From positions 25,338 to 89,337 of the forward strand of contig NZ_JBEQZJ010000009.1 of NCBI RefSeq assembly GCF_045223415.1: 64,000 nucleotides of DNA. The letters are read 5' to 3'. Shown here piece after piece: positions 7,886 to 16,916 of this stretch. The stretch is from Hoskinsella mucinilytica. Lineage in GTDB: Bacteria; Bacillota_I; Bacilli_A; Erysipelotrichales; Erysipelotrichaceae. Below the pieces are notes generated by a model. That model ran no database searches. It was not told the origin of the DNA and worked only from the letters and a program-made list of their open reading frames with translations. The first letter of the stretch is position 1, and each line of letters begins with the position of its first letter. The translations under genes were made by a program, and so were the position numbers.

Positions 7886-10252
7886 ATGGAAGAATACATA
7901 GCGCATAAAATAAAAAGTGAACAAGGTACCATCAGAACACAAACGATCAAGGAGCACAGTGAACATACGAAAAATTTAAGTGGTATATATGGAAAAACAT
8001 TAAATGTTACCAATATATGCCAATTAATTGCTGCTTTACATGATGTAGGAAAATACCGAAGTGTTTTTCAAGATTATATAAAGTCGGATGATGAGAATAA
8101 TAAACAAAAAGGAAAAATTAATCACGCTTCAGTTGGTGCTCATTATGTAATGAAATATCAAGAGGATGAAAATAATATGTTTTCTCGACTCACCAAAGAG
8201 ATTGTAGCTGAATGCATTATTTCTCATCATGGACTAAAAGATTTCATTACTCCATTAGGGAAGAACGAATTTAATAGGTTAAGTATTGAGGATCATGAGC
8301 AGTACAATGAGGCTTATGATCATATAAAAGAACTTCTTGACTATGAGGAATTTAGTGATTTATACCAAAAGGCGAAATCGGAAACTGAAAATATGTTTAA
8401 CATCATTAATGATAAAGTAAAAACAAGTAAAGAATGTTATTTCGACATGAGCGCATTTACAAGATATATATTATCTATTTTGATAAATGCAGATAGAGAA
8501 GATACAAGATCATTTATGTTAAATTTACCGTTACCTAAACCAAACAATATAGACACGAATAATGTATGGGATAAAGCGATAGATCATTTGGAAGCACTAC
8601 TTTCCACTTTTCCTACGACTGATGAGCTAAGTCAAGAGAAAACAAAAATTTCTGAAGAGTGCAAAGCATTTTCTATGAATAAGTCAGGAATTTATCGCCT
8701 GTCGTGCCCAACAGGTTCAGGGAAAACATTGGCATCCTTACGATATGCGCTATATCATGCAAAGAAATATAAGAAAAAGCATATTTTCTATATTGCACCT
8801 TATAAATCGATCCTTACGCAAAACAGTGCTGTTATGAAATCCGTGTTTGAAGAAGGTGATGTCTTAGTGCATCATTCTGATATCGTTCCAGAAGATAAAG
8901 AAAGATATGTATATTTGAATAGTAATTGGTCAACACCGGTGATCATGACAACAGCTATTCAATTCTACCAAACATTGTTTTCTCACAAAACAACAAGCAT
9001 ACGGCGCTATCATCAATTAAGTAATGCTGTTATCATTATCGATGAGGCACAAACTATTCCGTTGGAAATTGTAAGTATGTTTAATTATATGATGAATTTT
9101 CTTTCAGAAATTTGTCATAGTACGGTATTGCTTTGTACGGCGACACAACCTCTATTCGATAAAACAAAACGCCCTTTACGTTTGAGTGAACCAAACGATG
9201 TTGTGGAAATTACACCAACTAGAATCGAAGCATTTAAACGTGTACATATCATAAACAAATGTAGATTAGAAGGTTATACACAAGAGGAATATGCCGAATT
9301 GATCATGGATTGTTGGAAAAAACATAGATGTGTTTTAGCTATTGTTAATACCAAATCCGAGGCTGTTGGCTTATATCAACGTTGTATTCAAATTGCAGAA
9401 GAGCAAAAGTTAAAAATCGATATGTATCATTTATCAACTAGTATGTGTCCTAAAAATTGTGATGATAAGTTGTCAGAGATCATGAAAAAGGCCAAAGAAG
9501 ATACAAGTATGATTTGCATTTCTACAAATTTATGTGAGGCAGGAGTAGATATTTCATTTCCATGTGTCGTTCGCTCCTTGACCGGATTAGACAGTATCTT
9601 GCAAGCAGCAGGTAGATCTAATCGTAATAAAAAAGTGCCATATGGTTATGTATATATTGTGAACTCTAAATCTGAATATATAGGAAAATTACCTAGTGTA
9701 AAAGAGGGAAAACGTACAATGACCGATATGTTACATACGATGCAAGGCGAGTTTGTAGATGATTTACTATTACCTGAGAAAATAGCTGAATATTATGAAC
9801 ACTATTATTTTGATACTGAAGTAAATATGGATTATGAAATAAAAAAATTAGGTAATACGCAAATTGAATTGTGGGCCGAAAATAAGAAAGGAAGAACTGA
9901 AGCCGGAAAGAAAAAAGAATATATGCCAATTCTAACTAGTGCATTAAAATCTGCAGGCGAAAATTTTGATATTATGCCTTCAACTATTGGTGTTCTTGTG
10001 CCATATAAAGATAGAGGTAAGGAATTGATAGCGATATTTGGCAATGACAGTGTATCCAACGCTGAAAAATATAAATTATTAAAAGAAGCACAATTGTATA
10101 TGATCCAGGTTTACGAATATGCTTATCAAAAACTGGTAGATGCTGGAATGATTACTGTTCTAGAATTTGGAGATATGTTGGTGCTAAAGGAGGGTTATAG
10201 CGATGATATGGGACTGAATGTTGATCAAAAGCTTGCAAATCTGTTTTTATGA
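7886..10252 (+). CDS. cas3: CRISPR-associated helicase-nuclease Cas3 (type I-C)
   Basis: 788 residues. The N-terminal HD nuclease domain shows H-S-E-H around 24-27 and ALHDVGKY at 50-57. The superfamily 2 helicase follows, with Walker A PTGSGKT near residue 275, DEAQ near 385, a C-terminal helicase lobe with STNLCEAGVDIS, and motif VI QAAGRSNRN near 575. Cas3 is recruited to the R-loop made by Cascade and degrades the non-target strand. It is the first gene of the operon, with cas5c starting 14 bp after its stop. All key motifs are intact, so the system looks functional. Confidence 0.96.
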   Translation: MEEYIAHKIKSEQGTIRTQTIKEHSEHTKNLSGIYGKTLNVTNICQLIAALHDVGKYRSVFQDYIKSDDENNKQKGKINHASVGAHYVMKYQEDENNMFSRLTKEIVAECIISHHGLKDFITPLGKNEFNRLSIEDHEQYNEAYDHIKELLDYEEFSDLYQKAKSETENMFNIINDKVKTSKECYFDMSAFTRYILSILINADREDTRSFMLNLPLPKPNNIDTNNVWDKAIDHLEALLSTFPTTDELSQEKTKISEECKAFSMNKSGIYRLSCPTGSGKTLASLRYALYHAKKYKKKHIFYIAPYKSILTQNSAVMKSVFEEGDVLVHHSDIVPEDKERYVYLNSNWSTPVIMTTAIQFYQTLFSHKTTSIRRYHQLSNAVIIIDEAQTIPLEIVSMFNYMMNFLSEICHSTVLLCTATQPLFDKTKRPLRLSEPNDVVEITPTRIEAFKRVHIINKCRLEGYTQEEYAELIMDCWKKHRCVLAIVNTKSEAVGLYQRCIQIAEEQKLKIDMYHLSTSMCPKNCDDKLSEIMKKAKEDTSMICISTNLCEAGVDISFPCVVRSLTGLDSILQAAGRSNRNKKVPYGYVYIVNSKSEYIGKLPSVKEGKRTMTDMLHTMQGEFVDDLLLPEKIAEYYEHYYFDTEVNMDYEIKKLGNTQIELWAENKKGRTEAGKKKEYMPILTSALKSAGENFDIMPSTIGVLVPYKDRGKELIAIFGNDSVSNAEKYKLLKEAQLYMIQVYEYAYQKLVDAGMITVLEFGDMLVLKEGYSDDMGLNVDQKLANLFL

Positions 10253-10266
10253 AAGAAGGTGAATGA

Positions 10267-10998
10267 ATGGTGAAAGCAAATCAGATTGAGTTTAAAGTTT
10301 ATGGAAAGTATGCTTTATTTTCTGAACCTGCCAGTAGAGCAGGAGGAGAAAAATCAAGCTATATGATTCCAACATACGAAGCATTAAAAGGAGTATGTAA
10401 AAGTATTTATTTCAAACCTACGATAGTATGGTATGTTGATGAAGTAAGGATTATGAAACCTATTCAAACAATTTCAAAAGGTATCCGCCCCATAGATATG
10501 TCGGGTGGAAATACATTATCTTACTATACTTATCTATATGATGTAGAATATCAGGTGAAAGCGCATTTTGAATGGAATTTACATCATGAAGAACTCGCTC
10601 ATGATAGAAATGAGAACAAGCATTATTTTATCGCTAAAAGATCTGTAGAAAAGGGTGGAAGAAGGAGCGCTTTTCTCGGATCAAGCGAATGTCAAGGTTA
10701 TGTTGAACCATGTATCTTTGGTGAAGGAAAAGGATTTTACGATGAAATAGGCGAAATGCAATTCGGAACTATGGAACATGGATTCATTTATCCTGATGAG
10801 TATGTTCGGGATGAAGAAAAAGGTAAAATAGTTGCAACATTCTGGAGACCTTTGATGAAAAAAGGTGTTATTTCCTTTATTCGTCCAGAAGATTGCAGTA
10901 TTCATCAAATAATCGGTACAGGAAGTATCAAAATATTTGATGAAAATCATTTTACTGTTTCAGAAATAGGAGGTGATGATATTGTCATGGACAAATAA
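10267..10998 (+). CDS. cas5c: Cascade subunit Cas5c (Cas5d), crRNA-processing endoribonuclease
   Basis: 243 residues. In type I-C, Cas5 replaces Cas6: it cuts each repeat at the base of the hairpin, leaving an 11-nt 5' handle, and stays bound to that handle in Cascade. The protein has the N-terminal RAMP-type start (QIEFKVYGKYALF) and the conserved KRSVEKGGRRSAFLGSSEC segment, which carries the basic and Ser/Cys residues usual around the active site. Its position between cas3 and cas8c is diagnostic. AAGAAGGTG lies upstream of the ATG. The stop lies inside the start region of cas8c, suggesting coupled translation. Confidence 0.93.
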   Translation: MVKANQIEFKVYGKYALFSEPASRAGGEKSSYMIPTYEALKGVCKSIYFKPTIVWYVDEVRIMKPIQTISKGIRPIDMSGGNTLSYYTYLYDVEYQVKAHFEWNLHHEELAHDRNENKHYFIAKRSVEKGGRRSAFLGSSECQGYVEPCIFGEGKGFYDEIGEMQFGTMEHGFIYPDEYVRDEEKGKIVATFWRPLMKKGVISFIRPEDCSIHQIIGTGSIKIFDENHFTVSEIGGDDIVMDK

Positions 10999-12841
10999 AT
11001 TATTAGAAACTTATGATGCTTGTTCAAGTTTAGTTGGCGAGTACAAGAACGGTAATATATTGTTACCCATAGGTCATCTCATTCAAAGAGCACAGATAGA
11101 ACTAACAATTGATGAGGAAGGTAGCTTTATCAATGCGGTCATCCTTGAACAAGAGGCAGCAGACACAGTATTGCCCGTAAGTGAAGATTCCGCAAGCAGA
11201 GGAAATGGAATATCACCACATCCCCTGCATGATAAATTGTTATATATAGCAAAAGACTATAGTAAATATGTGGATCCTTTAAGGTCAAAACATCATGATG
11301 CATATATGGAACAACTTTATCAATGGGTTACATCACCTTATACCAATGCAACTATACAAGCAATTTATGCTTATCTATTAAAAGGGACAGTCATCGCAGA
11401 TTTGATTCGCTGTCGTATTTTAGAGGAGCAAGATGGCTTTTTGAGTAATAAAGTAAAATTCCAAAAAGCGATTCCTCAAAGTGAAGCATTTGTGAGATTT
11501 AGAATGTATAGTCCAAAGCTTAGGAAAGCACCATGGGAAGACAAAGAACTGTTTCAAAGCTTTATCGATTACTATCAAAGTTTACATAAGGATGAAATAG
11601 GGTTGTGTTGTATTACCGGAAAACAAATGTATTGTACAGATAAACATCCTAGCAAATTGCGTTATAGTAGCGATAATGCAAAAATAATTTCAACCAATGA
11701 TGCAAGTGGTTTCACGTTTCGTGGTAGAATTGCCAATAAAGAGAATGTTATATCTATAGGGTATGAAACGAGTCAGAAAATACATAATGCGCTTCGTTGG
11801 CTTATTCAAGAGCAAGGATATTTGAAAAATGGATTCGCTGTTGTAATCTGGAATGTAGAAAATAAGCCTGTATATAATAATATCTTTGGTAGATCAGATG
11901 ATGATGAAGATGATGAAGTAGATTTAAATGGACTTTATGCGAAAGATGTTATACAAATGATAGAAGGATATGAAAGGCAATTAGATGCACGAGATGATGT
12001 AATGATCATGATGTTAGATTCAGCTACTAAAGGACGTTTGTCTATCGTTGGCTATCAAGAGTTAAAAGCATCTCAGTATTATGAGAATCTAAAGAACTGG
12101 TATGAAAATTGTCGATGGATACAATATCGTGAAACACGGTCTTTTACAACCCCAACAGTAAATGAAATTATTACTTCAGTGTATGGAGTTTATAGAGATG
12201 GAAAAATGGTTGTCGATGAAAAATTAGAAAAGCAAAAGAAAAATGATATTCTGCCATGTATCTTATTTGGAAAGGATATTCCTAAAGAATTAATAAGGGA
12301 TGCATATCATCAAGCATTACATCTAACCACTATAGATTTAGCACAATACAAAAAATGCGCCGGAATTTTATGCGCACTTATGCGAAAAGAAAGTGCAGAA
12401 GAAAGAAAAAAACAAGGAAAAGGAGCAATTTGGTCAATGGATATAATTGAAAATAAAGAAAACGGTTTAGAATCAACAGCATACTTGATTGGTCAACTTA
12501 TGGCAGTTTTTTTCGAAATGGAGGAGTATGCATTAAATGAAGTACATGAAAAAAGGCCAACAAATGCAATGAAATATATTGCAGAATGCAGAAAATCACC
12601 ATGGAAAATTTTATCAATAATGAATGATAGAGTGAGACCATATGTTATTAAATTATCGAAAGATAAAAAAACAAAAGAAAAAATGGAACTATTTGAACTT
12701 GATAAGAAAAAGATTATTAAAGAGCTTTCAAAACGAGAAGAATTAAAAAATTTAAAAAATCTAGAGTTTGATTTTGATATGGGATTTGAATGCCAAAGCC
12801 TGTATTATGATGAAAAAAAGGAGGAACAAAAAAATGACTAG
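10982..12841 (+). CDS. cas8c: Cascade large subunit Cas8c (Csd1)
   Basis: About 619 residues. Cas8c recognises the PAM and opens the target DNA. I chose TTG at 10982, giving MSWTNKLLETYDACSSL, which is the usual Csd1 start. AGGAGG at 10968-10973 is 8 nt before it, whereas GTG at 10973 and ATG at 10976 overlap or touch that ribosome site. The gene overlaps cas5c by 17 bp and cas7c by 8 bp. The central region contains the family-type CCITGKQ segment and the F-T/F-R-G-R pattern. The protein ends in a Lys/Glu-rich helical tail. Confidence 0.92.
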   Translation: MSWTNKLLETYDACSSLVGEYKNGNILLPIGHLIQRAQIELTIDEEGSFINAVILEQEAADTVLPVSEDSASRGNGISPHPLHDKLLYIAKDYSKYVDPLRSKHHDAYMEQLYQWVTSPYTNATIQAIYAYLLKGTVIADLIRCRILEEQDGFLSNKVKFQKAIPQSEAFVRFRMYSPKLRKAPWEDKELFQSFIDYYQSLHKDEIGLCCITGKQMYCTDKHPSKLRYSSDNAKIISTNDASGFTFRGRIANKENVISIGYETSQKIHNALRWLIQEQGYLKNGFAVVIWNVENKPVYNNIFGRSDDDEDDEVDLNGLYAKDVIQMIEGYERQLDARDDVMIMMLDSATKGRLSIVGYQELKASQYYENLKNWYENCRWIQYRETRSFTTPTVNEIITSVYGVYRDGKMVVDEKLEKQKKNDILPCILFGKDIPKELIRDAYHQALHLTTIDLAQYKKCAGILCALMRKESAEERKKQGKGAIWSMDIIENKENGLESTAYLIGQLMAVFFEMEEYALNEVHEKRPTNAMKYIAECRKSPWKILSIMNDRVRPYVIKLSKDKKTKEKMELFELDKKKIIKELSKREELKNLKNLEFDFDMGFECQSLYYDEKKEEQKND

Positions 12842-13697
12842 TTTAACAAACAAAATTGATTTCGCTGTATTGGTGACTGTAAAAAAAGCAAATCCTAATG
12901 GAGATCCTAACAACGGAAATAGACCAAGGGAAGATTTTGAAGGATATGGAGAAATATCAGATGTGTGTATCAAACGTAAAATCAGAAATCGTTTACAGGA
13001 TATGGGAGAAAAAATCTTTGTACAGTCAGATGAGCGCTGCGATGATGGGTTCCAAAGCTTGAATGATCGTTTTAAAGGATATGATTTACTTCAACGAGCT
13101 GTTAAAAATAAAGATGGTGATGCTGTTTATCGTTTGGCTTGTGAAAAATGGATTGATGTAAGAGGTTTTGGACAAGTTATGGCGTTTAAGGCTGGTGGTG
13201 ATAGTTCTAGTGTATCTAAAGGAATTCGTGGTCCTATTTCAATTCATCCTGCATATAGTGTTTCTACAATTAATTCAGAAAGTATGCAAATTACAAAAAG
13301 TGTGAATAGTGAAACAAAAGATAAAAAATCTTCTGATACCATGGGTCAAAAACATCGTGTTGAATTTGGACTGTATGTAATCAAAGGCAGCATTAACTGT
13401 CAACTTGCTGAGAAAACAGGATTTAGTAATGAAGATGCTGAAAAAGTAAAGCAAGCGTTGATTACATTATTTGAAAATGATGCTTCTTCTGCTAGACCAG
13501 AAGGCTCTATGGAAGTTCGTAAGGTATACTGGTGGAAACATAATTGTAAAAGTGGTCAATACTCTACAGCGAAGGTACATAGGTCTTTACATGTTACAGA
13601 AAAAGAAGGCGTAACTACACCAAAATCTTTTGATGATTACGTTATCACGATTGACGAGCTTGAAGGATTACCTGTAGAAGTTTATGAAGGACTATGA
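12834..13697 (+). CDS. cas7c: Cascade backbone subunit Cas7c (Csd2)
   Basis: 287 residues from the ATG at 12834, supported by AAGGAGG at 12818-12824; a longer in-frame start at 12768 lies inside cas8c and has no ribosome site. The N-terminus VLVTVKKANPNGDPNNGNRPR is typical of the Cas7/Csd2 family, and KRKIRNRLQDMG and GPISIHPAYSVSTINSES are further family segments. Several Cas7 copies polymerise along the crRNA spacer. The protein also enforces the segmented base pairing in which every sixth spacer base is flipped out. Confidence 0.95.
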   Translation: MTSLTNKIDFAVLVTVKKANPNGDPNNGNRPREDFEGYGEISDVCIKRKIRNRLQDMGEKIFVQSDERCDDGFQSLNDRFKGYDLLQRAVKNKDGDAVYRLACEKWIDVRGFGQVMAFKAGGDSSSVSKGIRGPISIHPAYSVSTINSESMQITKSVNSETKDKKSSDTMGQKHRVEFGLYVIKGSINCQLAEKTGFSNEDAEKVKQALITLFENDASSARPEGSMEVRKVYWWKHNCKSGQYSTAKVHRSLHVTEKEGVTTPKSFDDYVITIDELEGLPVEVYEGL

Positions 13698-14346
13698 GGA
13701 AGACGAATTTTTAATGCTATCAGGAATTCAGCATTTTGCATTTTGTCGAAGGCAATGGGCATTGATCCATATCGAACAATTATGGGATGAAAATTATCGT
13801 ACAGTTGATGGAGATATATTTCATGAAATTGCTCATAAAGATGATTACACAGAAAAACGTAAGAAAATAATCATTACGAGAGGTTTGCGAATTTTTTCAA
13901 GAAGTCTTGGGTTAAGCGGTACCTGCGATGTAGTGGAAATGCATGAGGATAAGAATGGCATTAAATTAAAAAACTACGAAGGAACCTATTTACCTTATCC
14001 TATTGAATATAAGAGAGGGAAACCTAAAGAAGATGCAATCGATGAATTACAACTTTGTGCACAGGCAATGTGTCTTGAAGAAATGTTGCTATGTGAAATT
14101 CAAGAAGGTGCACTATTTTATGGAGAACCTTATCATAGGACAAAAGTTAAGTTCACTAACGAGTTGCGGGAAATGGTTAGAGCTTATGCAAAGGAAATGC
14201 ATGAGCTCTACAAAAAAGGAAACACTCCAAAAGTAAAGACGTCGAAAAAATGTAAATCATGTTCTTTAGAACAACTTTGCCTTCCAAAATTAAATCAGCA
14301 ACCATCTGTGGAAGACTATTTTAATAAATATTTGAAGATGGAGTAG
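13684..14346 (+). CDS. cas4: CRISPR adaptation nuclease Cas4
   Basis: 220 residues. RecB-type exonuclease fold with an Fe-S cluster: one Cys near the start (FAFCRRQW) and three near the end (CKSC-x5-C). The catalytic segment includes GDIFHEIAH and IEYKRGKPKED. In type I-C, Cas4 works with Cas1-Cas2 to trim prespacers and choose those beside a correct PAM. The gene overlaps cas7c by 14 bp. The chosen start keeps the EDEFLMLSGIQHF segment usual for this family; no strong ribosome site is seen, which fits coupling to cas7c. Confidence 0.94.
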   Translation: MKDYEEDEFLMLSGIQHFAFCRRQWALIHIEQLWDENYRTVDGDIFHEIAHKDDYTEKRKKIIITRGLRIFSRSLGLSGTCDVVEMHEDKNGIKLKNYEGTYLPYPIEYKRGKPKEDAIDELQLCAQAMCLEEMLLCEIQEGALFYGEPYHRTKVKFTNELREMVRAYAKEMHELYKKGNTPKVKTSKKCKSCSLEQLCLPKLNQQPSVEDYFNKYLKME

Positions 14347-14350
14347 AAAA

Positions 14351-15382
14351 ATGAAGAAACTTTTAAATACACTATATGTGACAACTCCGGAATCATATCT
14401 GAGTCTTGATGGAGAAAATGTAGTAGTAAAACGTAAGGAAATGGATGATACAAGAGTACCTTTGCATAATCTGGAAGGTATAGTTGGATTTGGATATACA
14501 GGAGCTAGTCCGGCATTGATGGGAAAATGTGCTGAGAACAATATTTCTTTGACTTTTGTAACAAAACATGGTCGTTTTCTTGCTAGGGTTATTGGCGAGA
14601 GTAGAGGAAATGTACTGTTGAGGAAAGAGCAATACCGCATATCTGATAATGAGAGTAGCAGTTTGTACTATGCTAGAAATATGATTGCGGCAAAATTATT
14701 AAATTCCAGACAGGTAATTGAACGCATCTGTAGGGATTATGAATTACGAATAGATACCGAGCAATTAAAAAATGCTTCTAAAAATATCAAAGAACTAGCG
14801 ATCTTATCAAAAGAAGCATCCTCTATGGAACTATTAAGAGGTTATGAAGGAAAAGCGGCTGTATATTATTTCTCAGTGTTTGATGATATGATTCTTCAGC
14901 AAAAAGATGATTTCTATTTTCATGATAGAAATAAGCGTCCACCTTTAGATAATGTAAATGCTTTATTATCCTTTGTCTATACATTATTAGCGAAGGATGT
15001 TACTTCAGCACTTGAAAGTGTGGGTCTTGATGCGTATGTTGGCTTTTTACATTGTGATACACCAGGACGAGCTTCTTTAGCTATGGATATGATGGAAGAA
15101 TTAAGAGCGGTAATGGCAGATAGGTTTGTTTTAACTCTGATTAATAAAAAAATCGTGACAGTAGATGGATTTGTAAAGATGGAGAATGGTGCTGTGTATA
15201 TGAATGATGATACAAGAAAGACGATTTTATCATATTGGCAAAGGAAGAAACAAGAAACTTTGAAACATCCTTTTCTAGATGAGAAGATAGAGTGGGGATT
15301 AATTCCTTATGTACAGGCACTATTATTGGCTAGAACGATTCGTGGAGATTTAAAAGAATATCCACCTTTCTTAACCAAGTAA
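14351..15382 (+). CDS. cas1: CRISPR integrase Cas1
   Basis: 343 residues, type I-C subfamily length. The N-terminal beta domain starts LLNTLYVTTPESYLSLDGENVVVKR. The helical catalytic domain carries the metal-binding Glu (RGYEGKAA), His (GFLHCDTPGRASLAMD) and a downstream acidic pair. With Cas2 it forms the complex that inserts new spacers next to the leader. It starts 4 bp after cas4. The motifs are intact, so spacer uptake should be possible. Confidence 0.96.
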   Translation: MKKLLNTLYVTTPESYLSLDGENVVVKRKEMDDTRVPLHNLEGIVGFGYTGASPALMGKCAENNISLTFVTKHGRFLARVIGESRGNVLLRKEQYRISDNESSSLYYARNMIAAKLLNSRQVIERICRDYELRIDTEQLKNASKNIKELAILSKEASSMELLRGYEGKAAVYYFSVFDDMILQQKDDFYFHDRNKRPPLDNVNALLSFVYTLLAKDVTSALESVGLDAYVGFLHCDTPGRASLAMDMMEELRAVMADRFVLTLINKKIVTVDGFVKMENGAVYMNDDTRKTILSYWQRKKQETLKHPFLDEKIEWGLIPYVQALLLARTIRGDLKEYPPFLTK

Positions 15383-15394
15383 TGGAGGATATAT

Positions 15395-15685
15395 ATGCTA
15401 GTTTTAATAACCTATGACGTAAATACGGAAACTAAAGCTGGGAAAGCCCGTCTAAGAAAAGTTGCAAAGGAATGTGTGAACTATGGTCATAGGGTTCAGA
15501 ATTCTGTTTTTGAGTGCGTTCTTGACCAAGCACAATGTAGGAAGGTTAAACATATTCTAGAACAAATTATTGACAAAGAGCATGATAGTTTAAGGCTTTA
15601 TTATTTAGGTAATCATTATGAGAATAAAGTTGATCATATAGGGATAAAGCCAAGTTTTAAAGTTGAAGATGTATTGATTTTGTAG
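15395..15685 (+). CDS. cas2: CRISPR adaptation protein Cas2
   Basis: 96 residues with the ferredoxin-like fold and the usual start MLVLITYDVNTE, with the conserved Asp in YDV. It is the dimeric scaffold bridging two Cas1 dimers. It is the last gene of the cas operon, with ATGGAGGATATAT just before the ATG. Confidence 0.95.
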   Translation: MLVLITYDVNTETKAGKARLRKVAKECVNYGHRVQNSVFECVLDQAQCRKVKHILEQIIDKEHDSLRLYYLGNHYENKVDHIGIKPSFKVEDVLIL

Positions 15686-15686
15686 T

Positions 15687-15737
15687 AGTGCGAATGTGAT
15701 GCTTACATAAATCTCTTAAGAGATTCGCACTTTTTAT
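15687..15737 (+). terminator. Intrinsic terminator after cas2
   Basis: AGTGCGAAT at 15687-15695 pairs with ATTCGCACT at 15723-15731, followed by T. An inner palindrome CTCTTAAGAG (15713-15722) may add a second helix. It separates cas mRNA from the CRISPR leader. Confidence 0.7.
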
Positions 15738-15843
15738 TAATGGTTTTATATTGATTTGTAACAAAATGAAAGTTAATGATTTATAAAAGAGATGAAAAAG
15801 TGAAAACACGGTTACATTATCTATGATATCATTAACTTTTGCT
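15738..15843 (+). promoter_or_regulatory. CRISPR leader with a perfect 12-bp inverted repeat
   Basis: AT-rich leader between the cas2 terminator and the first repeat. AAAGTTAATGAT at 15769-15780 and ATCATTAACTTT at 15828-15839 are perfect inverted copies, and the second ends 4 bp before the first repeat. The leader should hold the crRNA promoter and the signals for spacer insertion. I cannot fix one promoter with confidence. Confidence 0.65.
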
Positions 15844-16465
15844 GTCTTGTCCGTAAGGACAAGTGGATCTAAATGCACGTTAGTATGCTATTTCTACATT
15901 GCGAATGAGGGGTCTTGTCCGTAAGGACAAGTGGATCTAAATAATGGTTTTCCCATCAGATGATTTAAGAATGCACAAGTCTTGTCCGTAAGGACAAGTG
16001 GATCTAAATCTCTAATGCTTTGTTTAATGCCACGTAACACACAGTCTTGTCCGTAAGGACAAGTGGATCTAAATCATCCATTAGCAAAATATGCCACATC
16101 AGCAGTAGGTCTTGTCCGTAAGGACAAGTGGATCTAAATTGCTATGACATCGATATTTTGGTATGTTGCTATGTCTTGTCCGTAAGGACAAGTGGATCTA
16201 AATGTTTAAATAGATCGTATCCATAGTACCACCGCATGTCTTGTCCGTAAGGACAAGTGGATCTAAATATGGCATTGAATCCAGCAGATACAGCCTTTGT
16301 GAGTCTTGTCCGTAAGGACAAGTGGATCTAAATAAGTCGGCCAACAGAAACGAAGTCAAGCGAAACATGTCTTGTCCGTAAGGACAAGTGGATCTAAATT
16401 TTAAATCTAGTGCTTTGGCCGCCTGTTCTGGTGAGTCTTGTCCGTAAGGACAACTGGATCTAAAC
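15844..16465 (+). CRISPR. Type I-C CRISPR array, 10 repeats and 9 spacers
   Basis: The repeat is 31 nt: GTC, stem CTTGTCC, loop GTAA, stem GGACAAG, handle TGGATCTAAAT. Repeats begin at 15844, 15912, 15979, 16044, 16109, 16173, 16238, 16303, 16369 and 16435. Spacer lengths are 37, 36, 34, 34, 33, 34, 34, 35 and 35. The first nine repeats are identical. The last differs at two positions (GGACAACTGG instead of GGACAAGTGG, and final C instead of T), marking the leader-distal end and confirming orientation with the cas genes. No spacer visibly matches other sequence in this window. Only 30 bp separate the array from the rpsF promoter. Confidence 0.99.
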
Positions 16466-16494
16466 AGACAAAATTTAAAAAGTCAAAAAATTTC

Positions 16495-16523
16495 TTTACT
16501 TTGCCTATTTGCAATGATAAAAT
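16495..16523 (+). promoter_or_regulatory. Promoter of the rpsF-ssb-rpsR operon
   Basis: TTTACT at 16495-16500, 17 nt, TAAAAT at 16518-16523. Transcription would start near 16530, about 70 nt before the rpsF ATG. Confidence 0.6.
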
Positions 16524-16529
16524 ATATAA

Positions 16530-16585
16530 ACGGGTAGAAATCTCTACTCCCCGCTCTATTCACGAAAATAGGGCCAAAGACCATG
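16530..16585 (+). promoter_or_regulatory. Structured 5' leader of rpsF, possibly the S6:S18 autoregulatory leader
   Basis: Two consecutive hairpins: GGGTAGA (16532-16538) with TCTACTC (16543-16549), and CTATT (16556-16560) with AATAG (16567-16571). S6:S18 leaders occur before rpsF in many bacteria. The position fits, but I could not confirm the conserved core of that family. Confidence 0.35.
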
Positions 16586-16599
16586 AGGAGGTGTACAGA

Positions 16600-16893
16600 A
16601 TGAAAAAATACGAAATCATGTACATTGTGAACGCATCTTTGGAAGAAGCTGCACGTAAAGAAGTTATGGACGGCTTGCACAAGATCATTACAGACCACGA
16701 AGGAACAATCGATAAGATTGACGACTGGGGTGTAAAAGAGTTCGCATATGAAATCAACAAAATGAACAAAGGTTACTATGTTGTGATTAATGTTACAGCT
16801 AACAATGAAGGAATTAAAGAATTCGATCGTTTAGCTCGTATTAACCACAGCGTTGTTCGTTACATGATCATTAAAACAGAAGGCGAAGAATAA
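16600..16893 (+). CDS. rpsF: 30S ribosomal protein S6
   Basis: 97 residues, MKKYEIMYIVNASLEEAARKEV onward, a standard S6. The ATG at 16600 is chosen because AGGAGG lies at 16586-16591; the frame is open further upstream into the last CRISPR repeat, but that part is not coding. S6 binds 16S rRNA together with S18, encoded two genes downstream. Confidence 0.97.
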   Translation: MKKYEIMYIVNASLEEAARKEVMDGLHKIITDHEGTIDKIDDWGVKEFAYEINKMNKGYYVVINVTANNEGIKEFDRLARINHSVVRYMIIKTEGEE

Positions 16894-16916
16894 TCGCATA
16901 AAGGAGAGATGAGACT

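Noticed and set aside
12768..12833. Upstream start for cas7c
   Set aside because: It lies within cas8c and lacks a ribosome site; AAGGAGG points to the ATG at 12834.
15875..16434. Array spacers targeting genes in this window
   Set aside because: Reading the nine spacers against the window showed no convincing match; a genome and phage database search would be needed.
16438..16599. N-terminal extension of rpsF
   Set aside because: The frame runs into the last CRISPR repeat and over the promoter; AGGAGG before 16600 and normal S6 length fix the start there.
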